NCBI GenBank assembly: GCA_020851635.1
Contig: JADZCJ010000075.1
Location: forward strand, 1-32,710
From: Anaerolineae bacterium
Lineage (GTDB): Bacteria; Chloroflexota; Anaerolineae; UBA4142; SHND01
Length of the DNA: 32,710 bases
Direction: 5' to 3'
Positions within the stretch are counted from its first letter, which is position 1. Each line of letters opens with the position of its first letter. The notes beneath the pieces were generated by a model. It ran no database searches. It had not been told where the DNA came from and saw nothing but the letters and a program-made list of their open reading frames with translations. A program made the translations under genes and the position numbers. Positions 24,160-32,592 of the stretch are shown here, piece by piece.

Positions 24160-27100
24160 TTACCGCCGCGGCATTTGACGCGCGAGCCAGTCCAGCACGT
24201 CGAGCAGGTGGTCACGCCATTGCTCATCAATCTCGGGTCCCGGCAGCCACATACGATCGCGCGAGGCGCGCACGCGCGGCGCAAACTTTATATTCAGCCG
24301 TTCCATCCGCGCGCTGTCCTCCTCTCGAAACCGCACTAAAATTCGCCCATCATCGAGCATCACCGTCGCCGCGTTCACCCGGGTCGCCGCCAGCTTGACG
24401 CGCAGCAAAAACAAGAGATTCGCAACCTGTTCCGGCAACGGACCGAACCGTTCTTGAAATTCGCGCACCACTTCTTCGACCTGCTTGTCTTCGTTCACGT
24501 CCGCTAGGCGCCGGTACAAGCGCAAACGCAGCGCGCTGTCAGCCACATAGTCTTCGGGAATCTGCGACACGAGCGGCAAATCAATCGCAGGCGCGTTCAA
24601 CATCCGCTGCGCCGGATTCACACCCATCTTGCCATTCTTGCGCTCCGGCTCTGCGTTCGCGCGCGCCTCTTGAATCGCGCCCGCCAGGAGCCGCGCGTAG
24701 AGGTCCAACCCAACCGCCGCGATATGCCCCGACTGCCGCGCGCCCAGAATCTCGCCCGCGCCCCGAATTTCCAGATCGCGCATCGCCACCTGAAAACCCG
24801 CACCCAATTCCGTCGCCTCGGCAATCGTTTGCAACCGCGAGCGCGCTTCGTCCGACAAATTCGACCGTTTGTCATACATAAAGTACGCATACGCCCGCGC
24901 CGCGCTCCGCCCTACGCGCCCGCGCAGTTGATACAATTGCGCCAGCCCGAACTTGTCGGCATTATTGATAATGATCGTATTGGCGTTCGGAATATCAATC
25001 CCGCTCTCGATAATGGTCGTGCACACCAGCACATCATACTTCCCCGCGGCAAATTCGCCCATCACCAATTCGAGCCGGTCCTCATGCATCTGCCCGTGTC
25101 CGATGCTGATGCGCGCTTCAGGCACAAGTTTTCGCAGTTGGTCTGCCACAATTCCGATGCCCTGCACGCGGTTATGCACAAAAAACACCTGTCCGCCGCG
25201 GTCCAGTTCGCGCAAAATCGCATCGCGCACCAATCCGTCTTCATAGGTCGCCACATACGTCCGAATCGGCAAGCGCTCGTCCGGCGGTGTCTCGATCGTG
25301 CTCATGTCGCGCGCGCCGCTGAGCGAAAGATATAACGTGCGCGGAATCGGCGTCGCCGTCAGCGTCAACACATCAACGTGCGCGCGCAGCTGCTTGAGCC
25401 GTTCCTTGTGCTGAACCCCAAAGCGCTGCTCCTCGTCCACAATCATCAAGCCCAGGTCCTTAAAGACTACATCCTTGGACAGAATGCGATGTGTGCCGAT
25501 TACGATATCAATCGAACCCTCGCCCAGCTTGGTCACAATCTCATCCGCTTCCTTGTCCGAACGGAAACGTGACAACATTTCCACGGTGACGGGGAACGGC
25601 GCGAGCCGTTCTTTGAACGTGTTGAAATGCTGCTGCGCCAGGACGGTCGTCGGCACCAAAATCGCCACCTGTTTGCCATCCATCACCGCTTTGAACGCCG
25701 CGCGCAGCGCCACTTCGGTTTTCCCATAACCCACGTCGCCGACCACCAGCCGGTCCATCGGACGCTTTTGCATCATATCCTGTTTGACCTGATCAATGAC
25801 CGTCAACTGGTCGGGCGTCTCGATATAAGGAAACGACGCCTCCAGTTCGTACTGCCATTGCGTGTCATCAGAAAACGCGTGACCGCTCACTATTTCGCGC
25901 GTCGCATACAGCTCCAACAACTCTCCGGCAATATCCGCGACCGCTTTTTTTGTGCGTTCTTTGACCTGCACCCATTCTGCCGTGCCCAAACGATGCAGCG
26001 TCGGTTTGTGTCCGCCGGGCGCTACATACCGGCTCAGGCGATCGAGCTGATGCACCGGCACATATAATTTGTCGCCTTGCGCATATTCCAGCCACAGGTA
26101 TTCGGTATCGGGTCCGCCCAAATCCAGTTTTGCAAAACCCTTGAAAACGCCAATCCCATGATCAATATGCACAACATAATCGCCCACGTCGAGGTCCGAG
26201 AAAAATGCTTCGGGCGATTGCGTGCGGGCATGCGTCGTCAAACGGCGCGGTTTCGGACGTGACCAGCCAAAGATCTCTGCATCCGTCAATAGAACGAGAC
26301 GGGAGACTGGAGATTCAACACCAGAGTTTCCGGTCTCCGGATTCGAGTCTCTGATCTCCAGTCTCCACCCTTCCGTCAGCGCGCCCTGCACCAGTTCAAT
26401 TTGTGCGGGTTCGGGTACGTGTGTAATCTCCGTCCTCGGCTTGAGAAAAAAACCGCGCTCGTGCAGCAAATCGGCAATGCGTTCCGCCTGCCGCGTCACC
26501 ACCACCGTGCGCGCCCCATCGCCGCGCTGTGCCATCATTCTTTCCACAACGCGTTTCACCTGACCCCCAAACCGTTCGCCGGGCACAAACGGCAGCGCGG
26601 GAACTTGATCCACGCCGCGATAATCAAACAAGATACGCGAATAACACAACATTTTGTCGCGGAGCTCCGCCCATGAAAAATAGGGTTTTGCCAGGTTGTG
26701 CGGAATCTCCCCGCGTGTTTCCAAGTCCTGGCGCACCTGCTCCGCCTGCTGCTCAAACTGCTCGGTCATGGCTTCCAGTTCTTGCCAATCGTCCGCCACC
26801 AGCAGCGCATTTTCGGGCAAATAATCCAACAACGCAGCTGACCTCTCTGTAAAATAAGGCAGGTAAAATTCAATGCCGCGGAACCGCTGTTTGTTTTCGA
26901 GCTGGTCAATATCCTGCCGAAAGCCATTTGCGGCCACAGGATGAAGGGTGGACATGTCCCAACCGCGCGCAATTTCCGCCACCTGCGGGGCGCGCGTGAT
27001 CTCGGCTTCGCTCGCGGGCGTAATCATCAACATTTCAATATTTCGCCCTGACCGTTGGGTCGCGGGATCAAATTCGCGCAGCGTCTCGACCTCATCGCCG

Positions 27101-27708
27101 ACCAATTCCACGCGTACCGGGCTTGTCCGAGAAGGCAGCCAGATATCCACAATCCCGCCGCGCCGCGAAAACAGCCCGGGCATATCCACTACCGCCGCGT
27201 GCTCGTACCCCAGCGCCGTCCACGCGGAAAACATGTTGCTCAGCGACAACGATTCCCCGCGTCGCAGCACAAACACCCCGCGTTGAAAATCTGCGCGCGG
27301 CGTTGTGCGCGTCATCAATGCGCGCATCGTCGTAATAACCGTCGGGTGAGCATTTCCCGCCTGCGCCGAGAGCGCAGAGAGCGCCGCCAACCGCAGCGCA
27401 ATCGTTTCTGACGCCCACGGCAGTCGCTCGTAAAGAAGCGGGTCAGGTTCGGCAAAGAAAAAAATGCGTTCCGGGTGCGCGCTCCACGAGGTCAGGTCCG
27501 CCCACAACTGTTTCGCCCGTTCCGTCCGCGCCGTCACAATCACAATCGGTACCGACCGCTTTTCCTGCAGCGTCGCCAAAACAAACGGGCGCGCGGCGTC
27601 CAGCACCTCCAGTGGTTCGGTGACAACACTCCCCGCATCGAGACGCGCCAACAACGCCCGAAATTCGGGCGTATCATCCAGTAAAGGCAAAATTCCAGCC
27701 AGATTCAT
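24160..27708 (-). CDS. mfd: Transcription-repair coupling factor Mfd
   Basis: The 1182-aa protein is full length for Mfd, which removes RNA polymerase stalled at lesions and recruits UvrA. The UvrB-like N-terminal part ([19 protein letters not shown]), the RNA-polymerase-interaction domain (about 500-570, [20 protein letters not shown]) and the RecG-like translocase are present. The translocase has Walker [17 protein letters not shown] (about 656), [12 protein letters not shown] (about 757), [11 protein letters not shown] and a TRG-like [16 protein letters not shown]. The C-terminal D7 domain ends in [20 protein letters not shown]. About residues 447-472 ([20 protein letters not shown]) are foreign-looking and encoded by a palindromic insert between GALTEG and [12 protein letters not shown]. 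This is a surface-loop position in domain 3, so function is probably kept. No clear ribosome site precedes ATG 27708. Confidence 0.95.
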   Translation of the reverse strand: MNLAGILPLLDDTPEFRALLARLDAGSVVTEPLEVLDAARPFVLATLQEKRSVPIVIVTARTERAKQLWADLTSWSAHPERIFFFAEPDPLLYERLPWASETIALRLAALSALSAQAGNAHPTVITTMRALMTRTTPRADFQRGVFVLRRGESLSLSNMFSAWTALGYEHAAVVDMPGLFSRRGGIVDIWLPSRTSPVRVELVGDEVETLREFDPATQRSGRNIEMLMITPASEAEITRAPQVAEIARGWDMSTLHPVAANGFRQDIDQLENKQRFRGIEFYLPYFTERSAALLDYLPENALLVADDWQELEAMTEQFEQQAEQVRQDLETRGEIPHNLAKPYFSWAELRDKMLCYSRILFDYRGVDQVPALPFVPGERFGGQVKRVVERMMAQRGDGARTVVVTRQAERIADLLHERGFFLKPRTEITHVPEPAQIELVQGALTEGWRLEIRDSNPETGNSGVESPVSRLVLLTDAEIFGWSRPKPRRLTTHARTQSPEAFFSDLDVGDYVVHIDHGIGVFKGFAKLDLGGPDTEYLWLEYAQGDKLYVPVHQLDRLSRYVAPGGHKPTLHRLGTAEWVQVKERTKKAVADIAGELLELYATREIVSGHAFSDDTQWQYELEASFPYIETPDQLTVIDQVKQDMMQKRPMDRLVVGDVGYGKTEVALRAAFKAVMDGKQVAILVPTTVLAQQHFNTFKERLAPFPVTVEMLSRFRSDKEADEIVTKLGEGSIDIVIGTHRILSKDVVFKDLGLMIVDEEQRFGVQHKERLKQLRAHVDVLTLTATPIPRTLYLSLSGARDMSTIETPPDERLPIRTYVATYEDGLVRDAILRELDRGGQVFFVHNRVQGIGIVADQLRKLVPEARISIGHGQMHEDRLELVMGEFAAGKYDVLVCTTIIESGIDIPNANTIIINNADKFGLAQLYQLRGRVGRSAARAYAYFMYDKRSNLSDEARSRLQTIAEATELGAGFQVAMRDLEIRGAGEILGARQSGHIAAVGLDLYARLLAGAIQEARANAEPERKNGKMGVNPAQRMLNAPAIDLPLVSQIPEDYVADSALRLRLYRRLADVNEDKQVEEVVREFQERFGPLPEQVANLLFLLRVKLAATRVNAATVMLDDGRILVRFREEDSARMERLNIKFAPRVRASRDRMWLPGPEIDEQWRDHLLDVLDWLARQMPRR
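26302..26366. repeat. Palindromic element inserted in frame inside mfd
   Basis: GGAGACTGGAGAT (26302-26314) and ATCTCCAGTCTCC (26354-26366) are perfect 13-bp inverted repeats. Inside, CAGAG/CTCTG (26322-26326, 26349-26353) and CCGGTCTCCGG (26330-26340) form nested stems. The 65-bp block keeps the mfd frame open and encodes a hydrophilic insert. Confidence 0.8.
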
Positions 27709-27743
27709 GCTATTTATGATCTACAACTAGAGTCCTGTTGATG

Positions 27744-27781
27744 GGCGAGGGAATGCCCCAGAGTCGCCGCATTCCCTCGCC
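27744..27781. terminator. Perfect 13-bp stem-loop after pth
   Basis: GGCGAGGGAATGC (27744-27756) pairs exactly with GCATTCCCTCGCC (27769-27781) around a 12-nt loop, overlapping the last base of the pth stop. No T-run follows on the minus strand, so it may act by RNA stability or as a processing site between pth and mfd rather than as a simple terminator. Confidence 0.55.
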
Positions 27782-28410
27782 TATCCGTTATATAAATTCA
27801 TCGCCTTGACAATCCCCTCACCCACCCAAACCCGCAGCGCCCCTTCCGCGCGCTTTAGCACATCATCCAACACACTCTGTTCCTCTTCCGAAAAATTTCC
27901 CAACACATGCCCCACATCTTGCTTGGGGTCCGGTCTCCCGATGCCCACACGCAAACGCGGAATATCCGAGCCGCCAAGCGTGTTTATGATTGATTCCATC
28001 CCGTGATGCCCGCCCGAACTCCCGTTCGCGCGCAGCCGCAGCTTGCCCAGGGGCAGGTCCAGGTCGTCATACACGACCATCACATTCGCGCGCCCCACGC
28101 GATAAAACGCGGCAAGTTTCCCCACCGCGCTCCCCGAAGCATTCATATACGTTTGTGGCTTGAGCAAAAGCACCCGTTCCCTGCCAAGCGTCACCTCAGC
28201 CAACTGCGCATTGAACCGCTGCCGGTTAAATCCGGTTCCCTCGGTCCGCGCCAGTTGATTCAAGACCATAAACCCCACATTGTGACGATTGCGCGCGTAT
28301 TTGAGACCGGGGTTGCCCAACCCCACAATCAATTTCATCGGCTTGTGCGAGGCCAGTACCGCATCACTGCGCCCCAGTTTGCGCGTCAACCATTTCGTAG
28401 AAATCGGCAT
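27781..28410 (-). CDS. pth: Peptidyl-tRNA hydrolase
   Basis: The gene encodes 209 aa from ATG 28410 or 185 aa from ATG 28338 (MKLIVGLGNPG), the usual family start. GGGGGG lies upstream of 28410 and the intervening residues are open, so a short extension is possible; the still longer open frame overlaps the microprotein gene and is unlikely. Pth frees tRNA from prematurely released peptidyl-tRNA. Conserved residues are present: Asn in GLGNPG, Tyr and His in YARNRHNVGF (catalytic His), the KPQTYMNASGSAV loop, VVYDDLDLPLG with the catalytic Asp, and GSSGGHHGMESI. It sits downstream of the microprotein gene and upstream of mfd in the same direction. Confidence 0.93.
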   Translation of the reverse strand: MPISTKWLTRKLGRSDAVLASHKPMKLIVGLGNPGLKYARNRHNVGFMVLNQLARTEGTGFNRQRFNAQLAEVTLGRERVLLLKPQTYMNASGSAVGKLAAFYRVGRANVMVVYDDLDLPLGKLRLRANGSSGGHHGMESIINTLGGSDIPRLRVGIGRPDPKQDVGHVLGNFSEEEQSVLDDVLKRAEGALRVWVGEGIVKAMNLYNG

Positions 28411-28448
28411 TACCGGATCCATCCCCCCTCGTCGCTTGAACGAGCGGG

Positions 28449-28589
28449 CTATAAATACCTTTTCAAAAAATACAAAATCCCCACCAACACAAACAACCCA
28501 ATCGCGTATTGGGCGCCGCGCCAAAACGCGTCAAACAAGTCAGGCATTGACGAGACGAACGAGTTGATGATTTCGTTAAAATCAGGCAT
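28449..28589 (-). CDS. 46-aa single-pass membrane microprotein
   Basis: This short ORF reads MPDFNEIINSFVSSMPDLFD, then AFWRGAQYAIG, LFVLVGILYFLKRYL and stop. An acidic amphipathic N-terminal half is followed by one hydrophobic helix and a positively charged end, the pattern of a membrane-bound small protein with its C-terminus inside. ATG 28589 lies 6 nt after the stop of the stalk-protein gene (28596), with GAGCGGGC in between as a possible ribosome site, so the two are probably co-expressed. It may be a partner or regulator of that membrane-anchored protein. I do not recognise a family. A chance ORF is possible, but the spacing, composition and clean helix favour a gene. Confidence 0.6.
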   Translation of the reverse strand: MPDFNEIINSFVSSMPDLFDAFWRGAQYAIGLFVLVGILYFLKRYL

Positions 28590-28595
28590 GCCCGC

Positions 28596-29348
28596 TCACA
28601 ACACCCGCCGCACAAAATACACAACGCCGACGAAAAAGAAAATGCCTGCCATGGCGACAATCCCAAACAAAAAGATACGCCCGATCGCCGTCGCAAAATC
28701 CTCTGCAGCTTGCAAGATCTGATCAAATTCTATACCGCCCAAGCTGCCGGAACCCGCTTCGGGGGTTCCTTCCGGCGCCGCCGGTGTCGCAGTCGGTTCG
28801 GGTGTGCCGCTTTCATCCGCCGGGGGCGTCGTCGGGAGGGGCGTGGGCACGGCGTTCTGAATTGGCGGCGCTTCGGTCTCTTCGGGAGTCGGACTGGGCA
28901 GGGTTTGATCGAGCGTCGGGGTTGGTGGCGCGGAATTTTGCACGAGAATATTCGTGACCATGGCTTCGCAATAGTTACCGGTCGGGTCCACCACGCGCAA
29001 ACGCAGGGTATACGATCCATCCGGAACAGCTGCGCTGTCCCAGACGCCCAGCTGACCATTCACAACTTGTTGCGGCGCTTGCCCCGCGAGGTCGCCCCAT
29101 GCTTCGGTTCCGGCGGGCGCAAATTCCAGCTTGTAATACTGAAAATCTGCGCCGAGCGATGCCGTTCCTTCGATTTGGACAATTCCAAAAACGGTCGTCC
29201 CACCCACCGGAGCGAGGATGGCGGCGTTCCCGCCGCTGCAATCACGCGCGTTGGGCGCAGCCCAAACAGGCAACAAGGTGATCGCCAGCAGCGCGGCAAC
29301 AAGCCACAAGACCGTCAAAGAACGTATTATTTTCAGTGTCACGCGCAT
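28596..29348 (-). CDS. Secreted Ig-like protein with Pro/Thr stalk and C-terminal membrane anchor
   Basis: The protein has 250 aa from ATG 29348, chosen for the CGGAG ribosome site 4-8 nt upstream; the frame opens further up but without support. A signal peptide (LTVLWLVAALLAITLLPVWAAP) is followed by an Ig-like domain, about residues 40-135, with an FGIVQIEGTA...YYKLEFAPAGTEAW...LGVWDSAAVPDGSYTLRLRV pattern as found at the C-terminus of some penicillin-binding proteins. A Pro/Thr/Glu-rich stalk follows (about 140-200), then a C-terminal helix (IFLFGIVAMAGIFFFVGVVYFV) ending RRVL. It is thus anchored in the cytoplasmic membrane and displays the Ig-like domain outside. Function is unknown. It is followed closely by the 46-aa membrane ORF. 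Confidence 0.8.
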   Translation of the reverse strand: MRVTLKIIRSLTVLWLVAALLAITLLPVWAAPNARDCSGGNAAILAPVGGTTVFGIVQIEGTASLGADFQYYKLEFAPAGTEAWGDLAGQAPQQVVNGQLGVWDSAAVPDGSYTLRLRVVDPTGNYCEAMVTNILVQNSAPPTPTLDQTLPSPTPEETEAPPIQNAVPTPLPTTPPADESGTPEPTATPAAPEGTPEAGSGSLGGIEFDQILQAAEDFATAIGRIFLFGIVAMAGIFFFVGVVYFVRRVL

Positions 29349-29393
29349 AATACTCCGCATTTCCGAGTAAAACCGGATGCACAATAGCAACAT

Positions 29394-29423
29394 ATTGTAC
29401 CACAGCAAGAAACGAATTGACAA
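29394..29423 (-). promoter_or_regulatory. Promoter of the Ig-like stalk protein gene
   Basis: On the minus strand TTGTCA (29418-29423) and TACAAT (29394-29399) are 18 nt apart, 10 of 12 consensus matches. The start would be near 29387, about 40 nt before ATG 29348. The -35 box overlaps that of the divergent tRNA promoter. Confidence 0.7.
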
Positions 29424-29445
29424 ACTATTCCGCCAATGTTACATT
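29417..29445 (+). promoter_or_regulatory. Promoter of tRNA-Val
   Basis: A perfect TTGACA (29417-29422) and TACATT (29440-29445) are 17 nt apart. Transcription would start near 29452, about 12 nt before the mature tRNA. Confidence 0.75.
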
Positions 29446-29463
29446 CGCGTTCGCAAAATAATT

Positions 29464-29537
29464 GGGCGAGTAGCTCAGCTGGTCAGAGCGCCTCGTTTAC
29501 ACCGAGGAGGTCGCGGGTTCGATCCCTGCCTCGCCCA
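29464..29537 (+). tRNA. tRNA-Val (anticodon TAC)
   Basis: The 74-nt cloverleaf is complete: acceptor GGGCGAG/CTCGCCC, D-arm GCTC/GAGC, anticodon arm CCTCG-TTTACAC-CGAGG with anticodon TAC (reads GTA/GTG codons), variable loop AGGTC, T-arm GCGGG-TTCGATC-CCTGC, discriminator A. CCA is not encoded. It has its own promoter and terminator, so it forms a single-gene transcription unit. Confidence 0.97.
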
Positions 29538-29552
29538 CTCTCTCTGCTCCAC

Positions 29553-29589
29553 CCGGACGCGTCGCAATCCAAACGCGCCGGTTTTTTTT
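29553..29589 (+). terminator. Intrinsic terminator of tRNA-Val
   Basis: CCGG-a-CGCGT (29553-29562) pairs with ACGCG-CCGG (29573-29581), leaving one bulged A, and is followed by eight T (29582-29589). Confidence 0.85.
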
Positions 29590-29649
29590 GCGTCGCTGGC
29601 AAGCGGCATTTTTTTCTTCACCTCAAAGGTCTTTTTTCTAAACTCGCGT

Positions 29650-29655
29650 TATAAT
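29650..29655 (+). promoter_or_regulatory. -10 box (TATAAT) of the aminotransferase gene
   Basis: A perfect TATAAT ends 7 nt before ATG 29663 and no good -35 is seen. Transcription would start at or next to the A of the ATG, so a leaderless mRNA is likely. Confidence 0.55.
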
Positions 29656-29662
29656 ATCCCAC

Positions 29663-30988
29663 ATGAGCATCTCTTTGGAATCAAACACCCGCTCTGCCGA
29701 ACTCTTTGCCCGTGCGCAGGAATCCGTCGCCGGTGGTGTGACCTCGATCGTGCGCGGCACCTCCGCCGGTTGGCTGCCCTATCCTCCCATGATTCAACGC
29801 GGAGATGGTTCGCACCTCTATGACGTGGACGAGAACGAATACATTGATTACGTTCTCGGGCATGGTCCGCTCATTCTCGGGCATCGTCCCCGCAGCGTCA
29901 CGCAGGCGGTCGCCGAAGCGATTCTCGAATATGGCAACATGTTTGCCCTGCCCTACGAAATGGAACAGCGGGTCGCTGAAAAAATTCGCGACCGCTTTCC
30001 TTCGATGGAGCTTGTCAAGTTTTCCAATTCCGGTTCCGAAGCTTCGCACTATGCCATCCGTCTCGCGCGTGCTGTTACAGGGCGCGACAAAATTATCAAA
30101 TTTGAGGGGCAGTACCACGGCTGGACCGACGCTACCGAGTACAGCTATCATCCTGCCATCAAAGACCTGGGACCGCGCACCTCGCCCCGCACCATTCCCG
30201 CGGCAGCCGGCACGCCAATGGACTATGCGCGCCTTGTCATCACTCAACCCTGGAACGATGCCGACATCCTGCGCAAGACCATCCGTGACCATCGCGGCGA
30301 AATCGCTGCCGTCATCACCGAACCTATCATGGCAAACTGCGGCGTCATTCCACCGATGGAGGGTTATCTCAAGTTCCTGCGCGAGGTGACGCGCGACAAC
30401 GACATTCTTTTGATTTTTGACGAAGTCATCACCGGCTTGCGCGCGTCGCGCGGCGGCGCACAAGAGTTATACGGCATCAAACCCGATATCACCATCCTTG
30501 CAAAAGCGCTCGGCGCGGGGTTTGCGGTCGCAGCGTATGGCGGCAGTCGCACAGTCATGGAACCGATCGCGCGGGACGAGATTCTGCATGCAGGCACCTA
30601 TAACGCCAACGTCGTCGCCATGAGCGCGGCGAACGCCACGCTCGACGAATTGGACCGACCGGGCACATACGAACATCTGGAGCGCATCAGCGCAAAACTC
30701 GCCGCCGGAGTCAAGGACATTTTCGAGCGCGCCGGCATTCCGGTTCAGGTCCAGCGTGTCGCTTCTTTTATGCAGATTTATTTTTCGCCCCAACCCATTC
30801 GCGAATATCGTGACGCCGCCCAGTACGCCGATCTGGCAAAATTCCGCAAACTTCAAGTCGCCCTGCGTCGGCGCGGCGTACTCATCTATCCAAACGGTTT
30901 GGGCCGCTGGTTCATCTCGACCGCACACACCAACTCGGACATTGAAGCAACGCTGAACGCTGTTCAAGATTCCGCCGATGAAATCTAG
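29663..30988 (+). CDS. Class III PLP-dependent aminotransferase (GSA 2,1-aminomutase-like)
   Basis: The 441-aa protein belongs to fold-type I class III aminotransferases and resembles glutamate-1-semialdehyde 2,1-aminomutase (HemL): ARAQESVAGGVTSIVRG at the start, YDVDENEYIDYVLGHGPLILGH, NSGSEASHYAIRLARA (phosphate-binding loop), FEGQYHGW, then LLIFDEVITGLR with Asp253 binding the pyridine nitrogen. The PLP Schiff-base Lys is K281 in TILAKALGAGF. HemL usually has SGTEA and GKxxGGG here, so this may be a HemL paralogue acting on another amino acid; no other haem genes are nearby. The ATG lies 7 nt after a TATAAT box. It is preceded by tRNA-Val, which has its own terminator. Confidence 0.87.
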   Translation: MSISLESNTRSAELFARAQESVAGGVTSIVRGTSAGWLPYPPMIQRGDGSHLYDVDENEYIDYVLGHGPLILGHRPRSVTQAVAEAILEYGNMFALPYEMEQRVAEKIRDRFPSMELVKFSNSGSEASHYAIRLARAVTGRDKIIKFEGQYHGWTDATEYSYHPAIKDLGPRTSPRTIPAAAGTPMDYARLVITQPWNDADILRKTIRDHRGEIAAVITEPIMANCGVIPPMEGYLKFLREVTRDNDILLIFDEVITGLRASRGGAQELYGIKPDITILAKALGAGFAVAAYGGSRTVMEPIARDEILHAGTYNANVVAMSAANATLDELDRPGTYEHLERISAKLAAGVKDIFERAGIPVQVQRVASFMQIYFSPQPIREYRDAAQYADLAKFRKLQVALRRRGVLIYPNGLGRWFISTAHTNSDIEATLNAVQDSADEI

Positions 30989-31129
30989 ACCCCATCACAG
31001 GGGATCATTACAAAAAATGAGAAAGCTCGCACCGGTTATTGGCAAATGCCATTTCGAACAATCTCGAGCGCAGCCGAGCGAGAGAAATCTCGCACCGAAA
31101 AATGAATGACCTCATCAACTTGATACATA

Positions 31130-31822
31130 ATGACAACGAATGAACTCGCACAACTCGGCACGACGCTGGTGAATGACGCGCAGGCGCGCGACATCGCTCT
31201 ACGCATGTTCGGCGGCGTTGCCATCTATGCCCGCTGCCCCAGCATCGAATCCAACCAGCGCCTTCAGCGCGAAAACAAGGACCTTGATTTTGTCGTAGCG
31301 GTGGACGCCTGGACACGCGTGAGTCAAGTGTTCACCGACCGCGGCTTTGTGCCCGCGGATGAATCGGCGAACGAACTGCGCTATACCCAAGACAAAGTGA
31401 TGATCAAAGTTTTCCAACCGCGCCTGCATCAAGACTTTACCCTCGATTTCACATCGCGTCTCAGCATCACGCCACTCACCCTGTCGCTGGCGGATCTGCT
31501 CCTGCAAAAACTCGCGCGCATCAATTTTGTAGTCGAGGATATCCAGGATTCGGCGGCGCTATTGGTTGACCATCGAGTTACCGACGGCGGTGATGAAGCA
31601 GAAGAAATCAACCGCGGGCGGTTGTATCACATTGCCAATAATGACTATCGGCTCTGGAAAACAGTCTTCGACAACACGGTTACTCTCGAAAAAACCTTTG
31701 ATCAATATCTCGAGCCCGAACAAGCCCAGCTTGCTTGGCGCCGTATCGAACTCGTGCAAGAGGTCCTCGACGGCAAAAGCCATTCCTTTGGCTGGTGGGC
31801 GGGGCGGGTTTTTGCAGGATAA
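31130..31822 (+). CDS. Nucleotidyltransferase-fold protein (AbiEii/MNT-like), unknown role
   Basis: The 230-aa protein begins with a nucleotidyltransferase-like pattern: ALRMFGGVAIYARCPS, then ENKDLDFVVAV, where the paired acidic residues (D52, D54 region) would bind metal. LTLSLADLLLQKLARINF and EDIQDSAALLVDH follow, as seen in uncharacterised nucleotidyltransferase-superfamily proteins of Actinobacteria and Chloroflexota. The GG...DLDF arrangement suggests transfer of a nucleotide to a protein or small molecule, as in MNT/AbiEii toxins and aminoglycoside enzymes. No HEPN or antitoxin partner is adjacent, so a toxin-antitoxin role is not supported. ATG 31130 lacks a ribosome site. A terminator-like hairpin follows. 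Confidence 0.72.
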   Translation: MTTNELAQLGTTLVNDAQARDIALRMFGGVAIYARCPSIESNQRLQRENKDLDFVVAVDAWTRVSQVFTDRGFVPADESANELRYTQDKVMIKVFQPRLHQDFTLDFTSRLSITPLTLSLADLLLQKLARINFVVEDIQDSAALLVDHRVTDGGDEAEEINRGRLYHIANNDYRLWKTVFDNTVTLEKTFDQYLEPEQAQLAWRRIELVQEVLDGKSHSFGWWAGRVFAG

Positions 31823-31876
31823 ATCTGGTAGCGAACGCTCGCCGCAGCGTTCATCCGTCGGATTTGAGCTTTTTTT
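31821..31876 (+). terminator. Stem-loop with T-tract abutting the next start codon
   Basis: GAACGCT (31833-31839) and AGCGTTC (31846-31852) form the inner stem; AAATC (31821-31825) and GATTT (31861-31865) can close an outer one. Seven T (31870-31876) end exactly at ATG 31877. It probably ends transcription of the nucleotidyltransferase gene; it could also attenuate the next gene. Confidence 0.55.
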
Positions 31877-32524
31877 ATGAACACCATCTCTAGCGCAACA
31901 ACCAATCCCCGCACGTTTCTTGCGGGCGCGTCCCTTGCCGGGGCGCAGGGCTTTGCCATCGCATTCGCCGCGATGGGACTCTTGACGCGCATCTTGACCA
32001 TCAACATCGTAGATCCAAACCTGCTCCTGGCGCTGGGCACATTACTCTATGGCGCGGCGGGGGCGCTCGGCGCGGCATATCTCGCCTCGACGATGCAGTG
32101 GAAATCGTTCACACTTTTGTTCGCGCTCAGTGGCATCCTTGGCTGTGGTGGCGGATATCTCGCAACCGGCATGCTCTTGATCGCGCGCATCCAACCCGAA
32201 GTCGTCAGCCGAACGACCGTCGAAGCGTATGTGATCTTGCAACACGCCATTATCGGCGGCTTGCTCGGTCTGTTTTTGGGTATCGCAATTTGGGATTTCA
32301 AAAAACTCGCCCTGCTTGTCGTCGCCGGGGCAGTGGGCTTTGGGATTGGTTATTTGATGCAGGCCTCGTTGAACGATCTCCTGGCAGAGCCGCTCGCCGA
32401 ATTGGTCGCCCGTTTTACGGCAAGCGATCCATTCAACTTGATTGTTGCCAGCTTGTTGTGGGGTTTGGGAAGCGCGCTCTGCGGGCTGTTGGGCGGTGGC
32501 GCGTTGGGGTACGTAATCGAGTAA
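31877..32524 (+). CDS. Six-helix integral membrane protein of unknown function
   Basis: The 215-aa, very hydrophobic, Gly/Ala-rich protein has about six helices: AGAQGFAIAFAAMGLL, LLLALGTLLYGAAGALGAAYL, FTLLFALSGILGCGGGYLA, LQHAIIGGLLGLFLGIAIW, LALLVVAGAVGFGIGYLM and LIVASLLWGLGSALCGLLGG. Repeated Gly-rich helix motifs suggest tight packing, perhaps duplicated halves. I do not recognise a family. The ATG immediately follows a T-tract and no ribosome site is visible. A strong stem-loop follows the gene and separates it from the converging rRNA operon. Confidence 0.75.
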   Translation: MNTISSATTNPRTFLAGASLAGAQGFAIAFAAMGLLTRILTINIVDPNLLLALGTLLYGAAGALGAAYLASTMQWKSFTLLFALSGILGCGGGYLATGMLLIARIQPEVVSRTTVEAYVILQHAIIGGLLGLFLGIAIWDFKKLALLVVAGAVGFGIGYLMQASLNDLLAEPLAELVARFTASDPFNLIVASLLWGLGSALCGLLGGGALGYVIE

Positions 32525-32544
32525 ACTCCTCCCAAAACCGGAAA

Positions 32545-32582
32545 CAAAAGACCGCATGTCATTTGAAACATGCGGTCTTTTG
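32545..32582. terminator. Terminator stem-loop between the membrane protein and the rRNA operon
   Basis: A perfect 15-bp stem (32545-32559 with 32568-32582, starting CAAAAGACCGCATGT) has an 8-nt loop. CTTTT lies inside the stem base on both strands, so it can work in both directions. Confidence 0.8.
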
Positions 32583-32592
32583 CTGCGAAAAC

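Noticed and set aside
31102-31143. A 13-codon ORF (MNDLINLIHNDNE) as a leader peptide before the nucleotidyltransferase gene
   Set aside because: It has no run of regulatory codons, no attenuator hairpin and no ribosome site; probably chance.
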